The position numbers were made by a program, and so were the translations under genes. From Pricia antarctica (GTDB lineage: Bacteria > Bacteroidota > Bacteroidia > Flavobacteriales > Flavobacteriaceae), in assembly GCA_011050085.1 (NCBI GenBank), contig DRGL01000084.1, positions 1-64,000 on the forward strand: a DNA stretch of 64,000 nucleotides, read 5' to 3'. Every line of letters starts with the position of its first letter. Position 1 is the first letter of the stretch. Below the pieces are notes generated by a model. That model did no database searches, was not told where the DNA came from, and saw nothing but the letters and a program-made list of their open reading frames with translations. Positions 8,233-17,094 of this stretch are shown here, one piece after another.

Positions 8233-8619
8233 CTATGCCAATTTTTCCTTCAACAGTTCAAAAATTTTATTCAATAGCAGGTTCGATCTCTCCAATTCGG
8301 CATCCAGCTTTGCGGAGGGACTTCTTAGATTTTTGGAGCGTGCCACCGTGACCAGTTGATTGATATTGGTGCCGATCTTGTTGATCTGGTAGATCAGGTT
8401 TGCGGACATTTCCGGCAGTTTCCTTTCTTCCGCCGCTTCCCGGTTCAATATAGTTCGCCTTAAAAATGGTCCGACCACACCTCTTTTGTTGTAATCAAGG
8501 TCATACGATTTCAGGATCCCTTTTATCTGTTCCAATTCGGTAGTATTGAACCTGAGCATAATCCTATGCTCGCGTTTCCCATCGCCCAGAGCCTTCCTTC
8601 CACCTTTGTTCATTGCCAT
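8233..8619 (-). CDS. mobC: MobC-like relaxosome accessory protein
   Basis: A 128-residue basic protein. The N-terminal GGRKALGDGKREHRIMLRF gives a likely ribbon-helix-helix strand for DNA binding, and residues 74-90 (YQINKIGTNINQLVTVA) carry the INKIGxNINQL signature of bacterial mobilisation proteins (PF05713). Such proteins bind near oriT, help melt the nic region and recruit the relaxase. Its stop abuts the relaxase start, so both are translated from one message. A 19-nt palindrome sits 43-61 bases upstream of its start and may be its binding site, giving oriT function, autoregulation or both. Confidence 0.85.
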   Translation of the reverse strand: MAMNKGGRKALGDGKREHRIMLRFNTTELEQIKGILKSYDLDYNKRGVVGPFLRRTILNREAAEERKLPEMSANLIYQINKIGTNINQLVTVARSKNLRSPSAKLDAELERSNLLLNKIFELLKEKLA

Positions 8620-8642
8620 AATTTCCGGTTTCTACCGTTTTC

Positions 8643-8656
8643 ACTTCGCAAGAAGT
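8643..8656. promoter_or_regulatory. Short inverted repeat upstream of mobC, possible oriT part
   Basis: ACTTC-GCAA-GAAGT, a 5-bp perfect inverted repeat with a GCAA loop, 24 bases before the MobC-like start codon. With the larger palindrome next to it, it resembles the clustered inverted repeats around oriT regions of mobilisable elements. Function is inferred from position. Confidence 0.35.
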
Positions 8657-8661
8657 AGTAA

Positions 8662-8680
8662 GTTTTGAGCAGCTCAAAAC
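8662..8680. promoter_or_regulatory. 19-nt perfect palindrome, candidate operator or oriT element
   Basis: GTTTTGAGC-A-GCTCAAAAC: two perfect 9-bp arms around one base, 43-61 bases upstream of the MobC-like start. No open frame covers it. The position between divergent mobilisation and transfer operons is where oriT and the operators of relaxosome genes are usually found. I cannot tell a DNA-binding operator from a nic-flanking repeat. Confidence 0.5.
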
Positions 8681-8934
8681 ATAACTTGCAAAATTCTCCG
8701 AATTTAAATATACTGAATTATTTCCGAAAAGCAGATGATAGATCTGGTTGAACACGAGCACTTGTGACAAATGACCCATCTGGACTTTCTTTTTAAAAGG
8801 ACATTTGAGTTTAATTCTAAAATTTAATATTGATTTGACTTATGTGACAACCAAATCCATCATGGTTCTTTTTGCCTTTAGAGATGTGATTAATATACGC
8901 TACTCTGAAAGCTTTATGTTGTCATTGACTACCT

Positions 8935-9790
8935 CGCTTTGGCAGAAAAAAGCTTATGGGGCATTTTCGCGCCATATGCTTTTGCGCGGTCCAGTGGAGG
9001 CCAAGGATGCCGATAGGCCTCCTTGGCTTCCGCAGGGACTTTGGCTTATACAGGTATGAATACCTACAGGTTACTATTAATCCTTAATTCCTATCTAAAA
9101 ATAATATTTCAATGGAAAACCGTTCCTCTAATGAAAAGCCCAGAACGAATACATCACAAAATTATGGTAATCGCCTAATAACCGTGCGCTGGCAGAAAAA
9201 AGCTTATGGGACCTTTTCGTTCCATATGCTTTTGCGCGGTCCGGTGGAGGCCGGGGATGCCGATAGGCCTCCTTGGCTTCCGCAGGGACTTTGGCTTAAA
9301 CAGGTATGAATACCTACAGGTTACTATTAATCCTTAATTCCTATCTAAAAATAATATTTCAATGGAAAACCGTTCCTCTAATGAAAAGCCCAGAACGAAT
9401 ACTTCACAAAATTATGGTAATCGCCTAATAACCGTGCGCTGGCAGAAAAAAGCTTATGGGACCTTTTCGTTCCATATGCTTTTGCGCGGTCCGGTGGAGG
9501 CCGGGGATGCCGATAGGCCTCCTTGGCTTCCGCAGGGACTTTGGCTAATCAGGTATGAATACCGACGGGTTTATATTAATCCCTCATTGTTAATAGCACA
9601 TACATCAATGTAAAACCGTTCCTTTTGAACATAGCCCAGAACGAGCACACCACAAAATTATGGCAATCGCCTACTATCGTGCGCTGGCAGAAAAAAGCTT
9701 ATGGGGCCTTTTCGCCCCATATGCTTTTGCTCGGTCCGGTGGAGGCCGAGGATGCAGGTAGGCCTCCTTGGCTTCCGCAGGAAAATGGCC
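8935..9790. repeat. Four tandem copies of a ~250-nt hairpin-rich module
   Basis: Copies are anchored at 8941, 9191, 9441 and 9686 (spacing 250, 250 and 245). Copies 2 and 3 are almost identical over the full 250 nt; copies 1 and 4 are diverged. Each holds a hairpin around AAGCTTATGGGR...YYCCATATGCTT and a second, larger one with arms GGAGGCC and GGCCTCC; between units lies GGTAT-GA-ATACC. Arm bases change together: the last stem pair of the first hairpin is G-C in copy 4 and A-T in copies 2 and 3. Short frames run through each copy (for example 9112-9309), but I consider them incidental. The array lies between the divergent mob and tra operons; a structured RNA, processing array or transfer-origin element are possibilities. 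Confidence 0.8.
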
Positions 9791-9837
9791 GCCGTATCGC
9801 AGGTTTTCTTTCAAAATCCAACAGTATTATGCCCTAA

Positions 9838-10177
9838 ATACGCACATGTTGAATTTGGTCACGGTACTTCTAAATTCTTCAGAACCCTGACATCCAAAGA
9901 AAATTTCAAAGAGGTGTTCTTTCCCGAAAAATATCACATAAGCTATCCAAAAAAACAATTTTGTAATCCCATATGGGTACACCTATTTTTCCATTTCCGG
10001 CCATATCGCACCATATCGGTTCAAAGCAAAAATTAATCCATAGAACACTCATTGTTAATTAATTATAATTCTATATTTAACCAATAACTGCGTAATTATT
10101 TATGGATTTAAGTAAATAATTAATTGTCTACTTAATTAATTGGCTACGTAATTATCGAACCAAATATCCCATTAAAT
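9838..10177. promoter_or_regulatory. AT-rich leader with direct repeats upstream of parA
   Basis: About 340 nt with no gene. The last 100 nt are very AT-rich and contain CGTAATTAT twice (10091 and 10147) with several TTAATTAATT runs between. It should hold the promoter of the long transfer operon and perhaps a site for the ParA partner or a repressor. I could not fix a -7 box with confidence. Confidence 0.4.
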
Positions 10178-10858
10178 ATGGAAACGAAGATTATAAGTAT
10201 CGTTGGCGAAAAAGGGGGAATCGGTAAAACGACCCTCAACATATTGTTGGCATCCGAACTGCGATATGCCCGGGGCAAGAAAGTAGTGCTTTTGGATATG
10301 GACGACCCTCAATATTCCATCTATAAAAAAAGGAATCGCGAACTGCAGCTTTTGGAAACGGAAGAAAGGGGACAAAAGGATGTATACCCTATAGAGCCGG
10401 TAACCGTCGCCACCATCCAAAAAACCGTTCTGGAATATTATGGTCGGGTCGATTATATCATCATGGACCTTCCCGGCAGTCTCAATCTGGAAATGGTAAA
10501 GGGACTGTTGTACGTAGAACACGTCTTCATCCCATTTGGCCATGACGAACTGGAAATCGACAGCACCTCCAATTTCTACCTTACCCTGAAGAACAATTTT
10601 TTGGATAACGATCAGCGGGTACTGAAGAGCATCAACCTATTTTTCAATAAATACAAACTGGTCCGGAAAAACAGGTTTTCGGAACTGCGCCAACAGTTCA
10701 GGGATGCCACTATACCGATGATGGAAAGCGTCGTCAAGGACAAGATTATTTATAAGGAACAATATCGCAATACCCTCTACCCTATCCCGGAAGGCAAGGA
10801 AGAGGGCGAAAAGGAACTGAAAAGCTTTTTTGAGGAAGTTATAAAATTGGTTAATTAA
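10178..10858 (+). CDS. ParA-family ATPase at head of transfer operon (TraA-like)
   Basis: A 226-residue ParA/MinD-type ATPase. Residues 10-19 (GEKGGIGKTT) are a deviant Walker A with the signature Lys, residues 36-45 (VVLLDMDDPQ) give the A' region, and 93-100 (YIIMDLPG) give Walker B. In Bacteroidetes conjugative elements a gene of this type opens the transfer operon and is called traA; it is thought to help partition or position the element. Next comes a DUF3408 gene 14 nt downstream, the usual partner. No centromere-binding ParB is seen; the DUF3408 protein may fill that role. Confidence 0.85.
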   Translation: METKIISIVGEKGGIGKTTLNILLASELRYARGKKVVLLDMDDPQYSIYKKRNRELQLLETEERGQKDVYPIEPVTVATIQKTVLEYYGRVDYIIMDLPGSLNLEMVKGLLYVEHVFIPFGHDELEIDSTSNFYLTLKNNFLDNDQRVLKSINLFFNKYKLVRKNRFSELRQQFRDATIPMMESVVKDKIIYKEQYRNTLYPIPEGKEEGEKELKSFFEEVIKLVN

Positions 10859-10872
10859 TAAAGTAAATAGCG

Positions 10873-11331
10873 ATGGCAAACGGAAAAAAAATAAATACGC
10901 TCGACCTGATTCAGCAGATGACGGAGAAGAACAAGGAAACCCTGAACGCGGTCGAGAACCTTAAACAGGAACGCTCCGAAAACATCGGTGCATCGGGAAC
11001 CAAACAACATTTTGGGCCGAAAAGCGTTAGAAAAGAGGCCCGGACCCCAAAATCAGAGGGTAAGGGAACTTCGGAAGAGGAAAATCCCAAGAAAAAAAAT
11101 GCCCTGAAACAGCTCAAGGTAGTTTTGAACACCGAGGCGTTCAGGGACGGTAAGGCTACGTTTACCCTATCCCTGAGTAGGGAATGTTTGGACAGGTACG
11201 AAAAAATGGCCACGGGAATTTCCTATAAATTGGGAACCGGGACCTCAAGGAACGATCTGATCAGAAAGGTACTTGAAAGGTTTATAATGGATAAGTACGA
11301 GAAAACAATAAAGGAAATCGAATTAAAATAA
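10873..11331 (+). CDS. DUF3408 / TraB-like conjugation protein
   Basis: A 152-residue protein. The N-terminal 80 residues are charged and low in complexity (Lys, Glu, Ser). The C-terminal part (about 95-145; FRDGKATFTLSLSRECLDRYE, then RNDLIRKVLERFI) looks like a ribbon-helix-helix-type fold, as in the DUF3408 family found next to ParA in Bacteroides and flavobacterial elements. The likely role is DNA binding with the upstream ATPase, in partition or regulation of the operon. It is separated by 14 nt from parA and by 7 nt from the next gene. Confidence 0.7.
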   Translation: MANGKKINTLDLIQQMTEKNKETLNAVENLKQERSENIGASGTKQHFGPKSVRKEARTPKSEGKGTSEEENPKKKNALKQLKVVLNTEAFRDGKATFTLSLSRECLDRYEKMATGISYKLGTGTSRNDLIRKVLERFIMDKYEKTIKEIELK

Positions 11332-11338
11332 AGCGAAA

Positions 11339-11701
11339 TTGACCACGGACCCCAACATAATATGGTATATCCTAGGCGGGCTTGCCCTAACCTGGTACGG
11401 GTATGTCATGTGGGTGCTGTACTTCAATAAAAATCCAAGGACAAAAAAAAAATCAAAAATACTTGCATATTTGCGTTTAAATCATATATTTGCGTATAAA
11501 TCATCTAATGAAGATGCCGATTTAGGAGCTGTACTCAACAGAATGGACGAAGTGGAAGACGCTTCAAAACTTTTGGAAGCTTTTAAGGAGGGTTCATCGG
11601 ACGATAGTTCAAATTCCATAACTCGCAAAAATCATGAAAAACTCAAAGTCATCCGCAATGCGGATACGGCCGGGGAAAATCCGCCGCATCCAAAAACCTG
11701 A
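11339..11701 (+). CDS. Small membrane protein of the transfer operon
   Basis: A 120-residue protein with one N-terminal membrane segment (about 8-29, IIWYILGGLALTWYGYVMWVLY) and a soluble acidic tail. It sits in the traC/traD position of Bacteroidetes conjugation operons, but I cannot match the sequence to a named family. The start is TTG, chosen because it lies 7 nt after the DUF3408 stop and puts the whole hydrophobic segment in frame; the next Met (24) would split it. Its 3' end overlaps the next gene by 68 nt in another frame, an unusually long overlap for this operon. Confidence 0.55.
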   Translation: MTTDPNIIWYILGGLALTWYGYVMWVLYFNKNPRTKKKSKILAYLRLNHIFAYKSSNEDADLGAVLNRMDEVEDASKLLEAFKEGSSDDSSNSITRKNHEKLKVIRNADTAGENPPHPKT

Positions 11702-11993
11702 ACTCCTTCTCCTAATTATTATCCTGGTCTGCATCCCGGTAATCTCCTATGGCCAGTTCGACGAGCTGCTCAAAGAGGCACAGGATTTTAAGAACGATTC
11801 CAAGAGCCTTTCCATCGAAATTATAGGTATCATTAAAATTATTGCAGGTACACTCCTTGGGATTATGGCACTGACCTACATATATATCCGCAACCAACAG
11901 ACCGATCTTGTTGACAAATTGGGCAAGGCCATCATCGGTATCGCCATCTTTTTTGCCATGCTCTCCATTGGCGAGGGGATTGCCAACTTCTAA
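11634..11993 (+). CDS. traE: TraE-like conjugation membrane protein (DUF4134)
   Basis: A 119-residue protein with an N-terminal hydrophobic segment ending near GQF (residues 23-41, probably a cleaved signal), then two more membrane helices (about 60-84 and 92-112). The plan matches DUF4134 (TraE), regarded as the VirB2/VirB3-like small inner-membrane component of Bacteroidetes conjugation machines. It precedes traF and traG as usual. The first ~20 residues lie inside the previous gene and are basic; a shorter start near residue 9 is possible. Confidence 0.75.
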   Translation: MKNSKSSAMRIRPGKIRRIQKPELLLLIIILVCIPVISYGQFDELLKEAQDFKNDSKSLSIEIIGIIKIIAGTLLGIMALTYIYIRNQQTDLVDKLGKAIIGIAIFFAMLSIGEGIANF

Positions 11994-12005
11994 ATATCCC
12001 GACCT

Positions 12006-12329
12006 ATGGAGAACCATCACATCCCTATAAAGAAAGGGCTGCAAAAAGATGTCCTATTCCGGGGCCTCAAGGCAAAGTATATCATATACTGTCTTTACCT
12101 CGGTCTAGCGGCAATCCTGCTCGGCCTTGTCCTTTCGACATTCGTCCCGATGCTGTATGCATTGGCCATGATCATCATTACGATAGCCGTTGTATTCCTG
12201 ATCCTGCTATTTTACTCGCGGACGTATGGCGCCAACGGCTTCGTCAAAAAAATGGCGGATGCCGCAAAGCCGGACAGAATAAAAATCTCCAACCCGTTCG
12301 AAAACCTGTTGCTATGGAAAAACAGGTAG
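12006..12329 (+). CDS. traF: TraF-like conjugation protein (DUF4133, VirB3-like)
   Basis: A 107-residue protein: polar N-terminus with a PIKKGLQKDVLFRGLKAKY stretch typical of DUF4133, then two membrane helices (about 24-45 and 47-68), then a basic tail. It is the VirB3-like inner-membrane partner of the VirB4 ATPase. Its end overlaps the start of traG by 16 nt, indicating coupled translation of the two partners. Confidence 0.8.
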   Translation: MENHHIPIKKGLQKDVLFRGLKAKYIIYCLYLGLAAILLGLVLSTFVPMLYALAMIIITIAVVFLILLFYSRTYGANGFVKKMADAAKPDRIKISNPFENLLLWKNR

Positions 12330-14854
12330 CCATTTGGGACGCGTTCCCCATTTACGGATATGAAGGCCGCTCGCTGATCGCAAAGGAGAAGGGCTGCGTG
12401 ACCGTTCCCCTTAAATTGGAACTGCCGGAGGTCTTTACCTTGGACGCAAGGGAGTATAGGGTACTACAGGAACTGTTCTTCAACATCATAAACGTTCTGG
12501 GCCCCAACAGGCTTTTACACCGTCAGGATTTTTTTCTGCAGGAAAACTATGTGCCGATCCCGGAAAGATTGGACGGGGATATGTTGGAAAGGGCGAACGA
12601 AAAACACTTCGAGGGACGGCCATTTTTGGTAGGAAGCCACTATCTGTACATCAGTATAGTTCCCAAAAATTATATGAAGTACAGTTCCAAACGGGCAAAC
12701 TCGTTTTTGGGCAAGAACCGTGACTTTTATCTGAACAATACTATTCCCGAAGATTTTATCGATAATGGAGTCCTAAAGGATTTCGAGGGCCAAGTGGAAA
12801 GCGTGAACGAGCTGATCAATGCGAGCGGGCTAATCAAATCCAAAATTCTGGGCTATGACGAACTGTTTTCCCCGAACGGGCTATATGCCAAATATTTCGG
12901 GGTGTGCGAGAAAAACGCGAACCTAACGGATGTGGATTTCGGCAACAACTCCATCCATATCGGAAATAAACAGGGTCAGTTTTTCACTTTGGAGAACCTG
13001 GACCAGTTTACCAAGGATCATATCGGTACCCACGAACTTTACGGCAAGTTCACTACCCGACATAACCGGTTTCCCATCGGCAATCTTTTTTCATTGGGTT
13101 TCAAGGTTCCCCATGAACATATCATCAACCAGTACATCCACATCCCCGATCAGGAAAAAGTATTGGCGGGGCTACGAAAAAAGGCCAAAAGCTTTCAGCG
13201 GTTCGCTACCGGAAAAAAAGATGATAGTAATTCCATATACGCGGACCAGATCTATGAGTACACCAAGGATGTCCTTGAAAATCATAAGGAAACGGTCTTT
13301 TACCACCTTAACGTATTGGGTTTTGCGGACGGACGGGCCGAGTGGAAGCAAATGGAGAACTCCATTTCCGCTGCGTTCAAAAAACTGAAGATAAATGCAA
13401 AGCGGAATACCGTAGACCGGAAAAACCTCTTTTTCGCAGGCGTTCCGGGCAATGCGGTCGGCATTTCCTCGGATATGTATATGCCCATGCCCAGCGATAT
13501 GGCCGCAGCCCTACTCTACTCCGAAGGCAGATACAGGGATCCTACCAGGTCGGTGGACGGCATCCGCCTGGTCGACCGGATCTCGGGACGGCCGCTTTCG
13601 GTCAGCGTATATCGGGAACCCGAAGAAAAAGATTGGATATTCAATCGGGGCATGCTGGTCGCATCGGGTTCGGGCGGTGGAAAGTCCTATTTGGCGAACC
13701 ATTATTTTGCGTCCGAACTTAGGCAAGGTGGGGAGGCCATTATCATGGAGGACGGAAACTCCTACGATAAACTTACCGAGGTTTTCGGCGGAACGGTACT
13801 CCAGCACGACGACCAACGGCCATTTACGTTCAACCCCTTTCTTTTGGACGGGCACGATGTCATCGAGACCCCGAACCACGGAAAGCGTCTGACCGAGGGC
13901 AAACTGCTCTTTTTGATTACCTTGTTGAAATTGATCTCGGGGGACAAGGGCAATACCAATGACCCGGAGGTCACCAATACCATTCTGGAAATTTTGGTTA
14001 CCGGATATTATGAGGCCATGTGGACGGTCGATGGTCCGGTCCTTAAATTCGATACCTTTTTTGAACACTGCAAGTCACATATCGGGGCCTTGGTCAAGGA
14101 AAAAGGGATTCCCCGAAAAACTTTCGACCCCAATGTCTTCCTTTTCCTTTTAGAAAAATATTACGCAGATGGCCCGAGGGGAAACCTGCTGAACAAGGAA
14201 GACGATAGGATTTCCGGCCTGAGCGATGAAAAGCTGGTGTACTTCAAGTTGGGAAAACTCATAGACAACGAACTGCTGTTCCCCATTTTCGCCCTGATGA
14301 TCATGGACATCTTCAACAAGAAGATGCACGATCCCACCAAGTTGTCGATCAACAAAATATTGGCGGTGGACGAGGCTTGGAAGGCACTTGAGCGACCGGA
14401 ACTTACGCCCTATTTCAACAGTCAGTCAAGAATGGCCCGAAAGCTTGGGGGCCAGCCGATCTTCATCTCCCAGAAGGTCGATGATTTTACCTCCTCAAAA
14501 CTCATCAAGGACGCCATCGTGGTCAACTCCCATATAAAGGTATTCCTTGACATGCGGGATTTTGCACAATCCTTCGATAAGATCCAATCCATCATGGGGC
14601 TGGGGGAAAAACAAAAGCAATTGATCCTTTCCCTGAACAGGGATATCCCAAAGGATAAAAAGTTGCGTGAGGTGGCGATCTGCTGGATGGACAGGGTAAA
14701 GGTCTACGGTGTGGAGACATCATTGGAAGAAAAATGCATCTACGAAACCAATCCTGTGGAAAGCGGCAAAATCAAACGACTACATCGAAAAAACCATAAT
14801 AACTGGGAGCTGACAGCAAAGGCCTACGCCTATGAAAACGCCCTGAAAAAGTAA
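12314..14854 (+). CDS. traG: TraG conjugation ATPase (VirB4 family)
   Basis: An 846-residue VirB4-type ATPase that powers pilus and channel assembly at the inner membrane. Walker A SGSGGGKS lies at 451-458, and a Walker B region with ILAVDEAW is near 685-690. The N-terminal 430 residues form the usual non-ATPase half of TraG proteins. Length and motif spacing are normal for the family, so it should be functional. It overlaps traF by 16 nt and is followed after 4 nt by the traI-like gene. Confidence 0.92.
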   Translation: MEKQVAIWDAFPIYGYEGRSLIAKEKGCVTVPLKLELPEVFTLDAREYRVLQELFFNIINVLGPNRLLHRQDFFLQENYVPIPERLDGDMLERANEKHFEGRPFLVGSHYLYISIVPKNYMKYSSKRANSFLGKNRDFYLNNTIPEDFIDNGVLKDFEGQVESVNELINASGLIKSKILGYDELFSPNGLYAKYFGVCEKNANLTDVDFGNNSIHIGNKQGQFFTLENLDQFTKDHIGTHELYGKFTTRHNRFPIGNLFSLGFKVPHEHIINQYIHIPDQEKVLAGLRKKAKSFQRFATGKKDDSNSIYADQIYEYTKDVLENHKETVFYHLNVLGFADGRAEWKQMENSISAAFKKLKINAKRNTVDRKNLFFAGVPGNAVGISSDMYMPMPSDMAAALLYSEGRYRDPTRSVDGIRLVDRISGRPLSVSVYREPEEKDWIFNRGMLVASGSGGGKSYLANHYFASELRQGGEAIIMEDGNSYDKLTEVFGGTVLQHDDQRPFTFNPFLLDGHDVIETPNHGKRLTEGKLLFLITLLKLISGDKGNTNDPEVTNTILEILVTGYYEAMWTVDGPVLKFDTFFEHCKSHIGALVKEKGIPRKTFDPNVFLFLLEKYYADGPRGNLLNKEDDRISGLSDEKLVYFKLGKLIDNELLFPIFALMIMDIFNKKMHDPTKLSINKILAVDEAWKALERPELTPYFNSQSRMARKLGGQPIFISQKVDDFTSSKLIKDAIVVNSHIKVFLDMRDFAQSFDKIQSIMGLGEKQKQLILSLNRDIPKDKKLREVAICWMDRVKVYGVETSLEEKCIYETNPVESGKIKRLHRKNHNNWELTAKAYAYENALKK

Positions 14855-14858
14855 AACC

Positions 14859-15476
14859 ATGAAAGATGCACTACTCTATCTATACCTGTTCCTGCCCTTG
14901 GTAATTATGGCACAGATACCGGTTACGGACGTTGCGACCAATGCCAGCGTTGGTATGGTCAACAGCCAATTGACCAGCATGAACATACAGCTGAAAGCGG
15001 TCAACAAGAATCTGGTACGACTGATCAATTTGATGGAGAAGAACAATAACGATACTTCCAAATCAAGAAAGATACTGAAGGAGGAACTGGAGGCGAAGAA
15101 AGAGGCCCCGGCCTATGTGACCGGATCGACGGATGTAGCCATGACCATCGAACTAAAATCCAAGATTTTGAAAGCGTACCGTAGTTCCCAAAATACGATC
15201 CAAAAACTGGAATATCTGGAACGCAGGGAAACCCGGGAGTTTCTGGTATATGCGGCACAGGCCATCCTCGAAACAAAGAACCTGTTCAAGCAATGCAATG
15301 AAATCCTGAATACCAAGGCCATCATCCTACCGGAGGAAAGGCTGAAAAAAGTGGACGGTATCAATGCCCAGCTGGAAAACATTCTTGACGGTCTCATTGC
15401 CTACAACAATAAACTGTCTAGGACGAATACCTATAGAAAATCGAGGTATACGCTTGTAAATATGAATAGGGACTAA
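14859..15476 (+). CDS. TraI-like periplasmic conjugation protein
   Basis: A 205-residue protein with a probable signal peptide (residues 1-19, LLYLYLFLPLVIMAQ) followed by a helical, coiled-coil-like body rich in Lys, Glu and Asn. It occupies the position between traG and traJ where Bacteroidetes elements encode TraI, a VirB5-like exported protein. I see no motif that proves the family; the call rests on position, export signal and helical character. Confidence 0.55.
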   Translation: MKDALLYLYLFLPLVIMAQIPVTDVATNASVGMVNSQLTSMNIQLKAVNKNLVRLINLMEKNNNDTSKSRKILKEELEAKKEAPAYVTGSTDVAMTIELKSKILKAYRSSQNTIQKLEYLERRETREFLVYAAQAILETKNLFKQCNEILNTKAIILPEERLKKVDGINAQLENILDGLIAYNNKLSRTNTYRKSRYTLVNMNRD

Positions 15477-15486
15477 AAATGGGACC

Positions 15487-16398
15487 ATGCAGATAACCGA
15501 CAGGGGAATACGGGAAACGGTCAACGATATTTTTGATCAGTATATTATCGATGCCTTCGAAGTGGTCGTCCCTATGGTTGGCATAGGCCAACAGTTCGCC
15601 TATATCGGTATTGCGCTTATCGCATTGGGAACCTTTCTTAACACGGAAAAAAGAGCCGACATAATTGCCTATCTCCGATGGGTTCCTCTCGCGATCCTGT
15701 TATTGAACTATAAGTTGGTAACGATGACGATCCTCGAGTTCTATCAGGGCATCGGCAACTCCTTCAAGGCCAACGATATTTCCTGGGACATACTACAGAT
15801 GAAGATCCTTGCGGCACAGATGCGGGCCTTCGAGGCCGATGACGGTACGTGGAGCCTGTTGGCCCTTGATTCGGAAGGGCTTGCCACCATCGCCCTTGGG
15901 TTTATGACCGCTGCGGCGACCTCTATCGCATCGATCATATCGGCCGTGGTATTCATCGGGATCAAGGCCATGTCCGTAATCTATCTTTTCGTACTTATTG
16001 CTTTCGGACCGTTGAATATCGGCCTATCGTTCATTCCCGCCTTGTCCGGAATGTGGAAGGCCTGGCTGCAGAAATTTATGAGCGTATGCCTGTGGATACC
16101 CATGCTATACCTTATCGACAATTTCATGCTGAACATCCTGGACAATCTCATCCGGACACTGTTATATGAAGGTGAGACCGATCTGGGACTGGTGTTCACC
16201 AGCTCGTTGTTGATGCTCATGAACGTATTCGTATACCTCAAGGCCCCTGTGCTGTCCAACTTTATAGTACAGGGCATGAGCGTAGGCGCCGGACAGTTGA
16301 AGGACAGGCCAAAACATTACGCCAAAAAAGCGGCCCGAACAGCGGTCGATGCCAAGACCGGCGGAGCTGCCACAGCGGTACGTACCCTGATACAATGA
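15487..16398 (+). CDS. traJ: TraJ conjugation membrane protein (VirB6-like)
   Basis: A 303-residue polytopic inner-membrane protein with about six hydrophobic segments (near 38-58, 64-85, 140-165, 168-190, 205-225, 240-262). It also has a central hydrophilic region and a basic C-terminal tail, as in TraJ/VirB6 proteins that line the translocation channel. The order traG, traI-like, traJ, traK is conserved in Bacteroidetes conjugative transposons. The start ATG at 15487 follows the previous stop by 10 nt. Confidence 0.82.
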   Translation: MQITDRGIRETVNDIFDQYIIDAFEVVVPMVGIGQQFAYIGIALIALGTFLNTEKRADIIAYLRWVPLAILLLNYKLVTMTILEFYQGIGNSFKANDISWDILQMKILAAQMRAFEADDGTWSLLALDSEGLATIALGFMTAAATSIASIISAVVFIGIKAMSVIYLFVLIAFGPLNIGLSFIPALSGMWKAWLQKFMSVCLWIPMLYLIDNFMLNILDNLIRTLLYEGETDLGLVFTSSLLMLMNVFVYLKAPVLSNFIVQGMSVGAGQLKDRPKHYAKKAARTAVDAKTGGAATAVRTLIQ

Positions 16399-16476
16399 AC
16401 CGTTGGACGATAATATCCGATTTTCAACGGGTGCGGTACAATAGACGAAGGGCAAGAAATTAACTAAAATTAACAC

Positions 16477-17094
16477 ATGGACGGTAATTATAAGATTTTC
16501 AACGATCTAAACAAGATCCGTAGCAATAGCAACCGGGTGCTGTACCTATCTTTGGTTCTCACGTTCGTAACGACCTCCCTCAATATCTACTATACCTACA
16601 GAACGAACGAGAGTGCCAGGAACAATTTTTATCTGCTGGACAACGGACAAAAGTTGGGCGCGGTCCGGATAAAGGACCACAAGCGGGCAGTGGATATTCT
16701 ATGCGAGGGCCATATCGCCAATTTCCATGAACTGTTCTTTGCGCTGGAACCCGATCTGCGCCATATTAAAAGGAACATCGAGGGGAAGGCCCTATATATG
16801 GGCGATCATTCGGTACAGCGATTGTATAGCAGGCTGATAGATCAGAATTATTATGAGGATATCGCCAAGAGTGGATATTCGATAGAGGTAGAAACGGATT
16901 CGATCCAGGTGGATTATGCCAGTTACCCGTTTCCCTTTCGGTTCTGGGGAAAACAAAGGATCCTAAAGAACGGCAATGCGGAATACCGGAACCTTAGCAG
17001 CACGGGATATTTGGTCGAGACCACATCGACCCCGAACAACCTGAACGGGCTAAAGATCATAAGGTTCGACGTCAATGGCAACGAGGACCTATAA
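16477..17094 (+). CDS. traK: TraK conjugation protein (VirB8-like)
   Basis: A 205-residue bitopic protein: short cytoplasmic N-terminus, one membrane helix at about 20-40, and a periplasmic domain of the TraK/VirB8 kind. It would bridge the inner-membrane complex and the TraM/TraN core. It lies 78 nt after traJ and its end overlaps the longest traM frame by 20 nt. Confidence 0.82.
   Translation: MDGNYKIFNDLNKIRSNSNRVLYLSLVLTFVTTSLNIYYTYRTNESARNNFYLLDNGQKLGAVRIKDHKRAVDILCEGHIANFHELFFALEPDLRHIKRNIEGKALYMGDHSVQRLYSRLIDQNYYEDIAKSGYSIEVETDSIQVDYASYPFPFRFWGKQRILKNGNAEYRNLSSTGYLVETTSTPNNLNGLKIIRFDVNGNEDL

Noticed and set aside
8935-9790. CRISPR array
   Set aside because: Repeat units are ~250 nt with no short repeat/unique spacer alternation and no cas genes nearby.
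8805-9837. Four short proteins sharing a WQKKAYG core
   Set aside because: They follow from the tandem non-coding repeat; copies differ in starts and ends, and stem pairing is better conserved than the frame.
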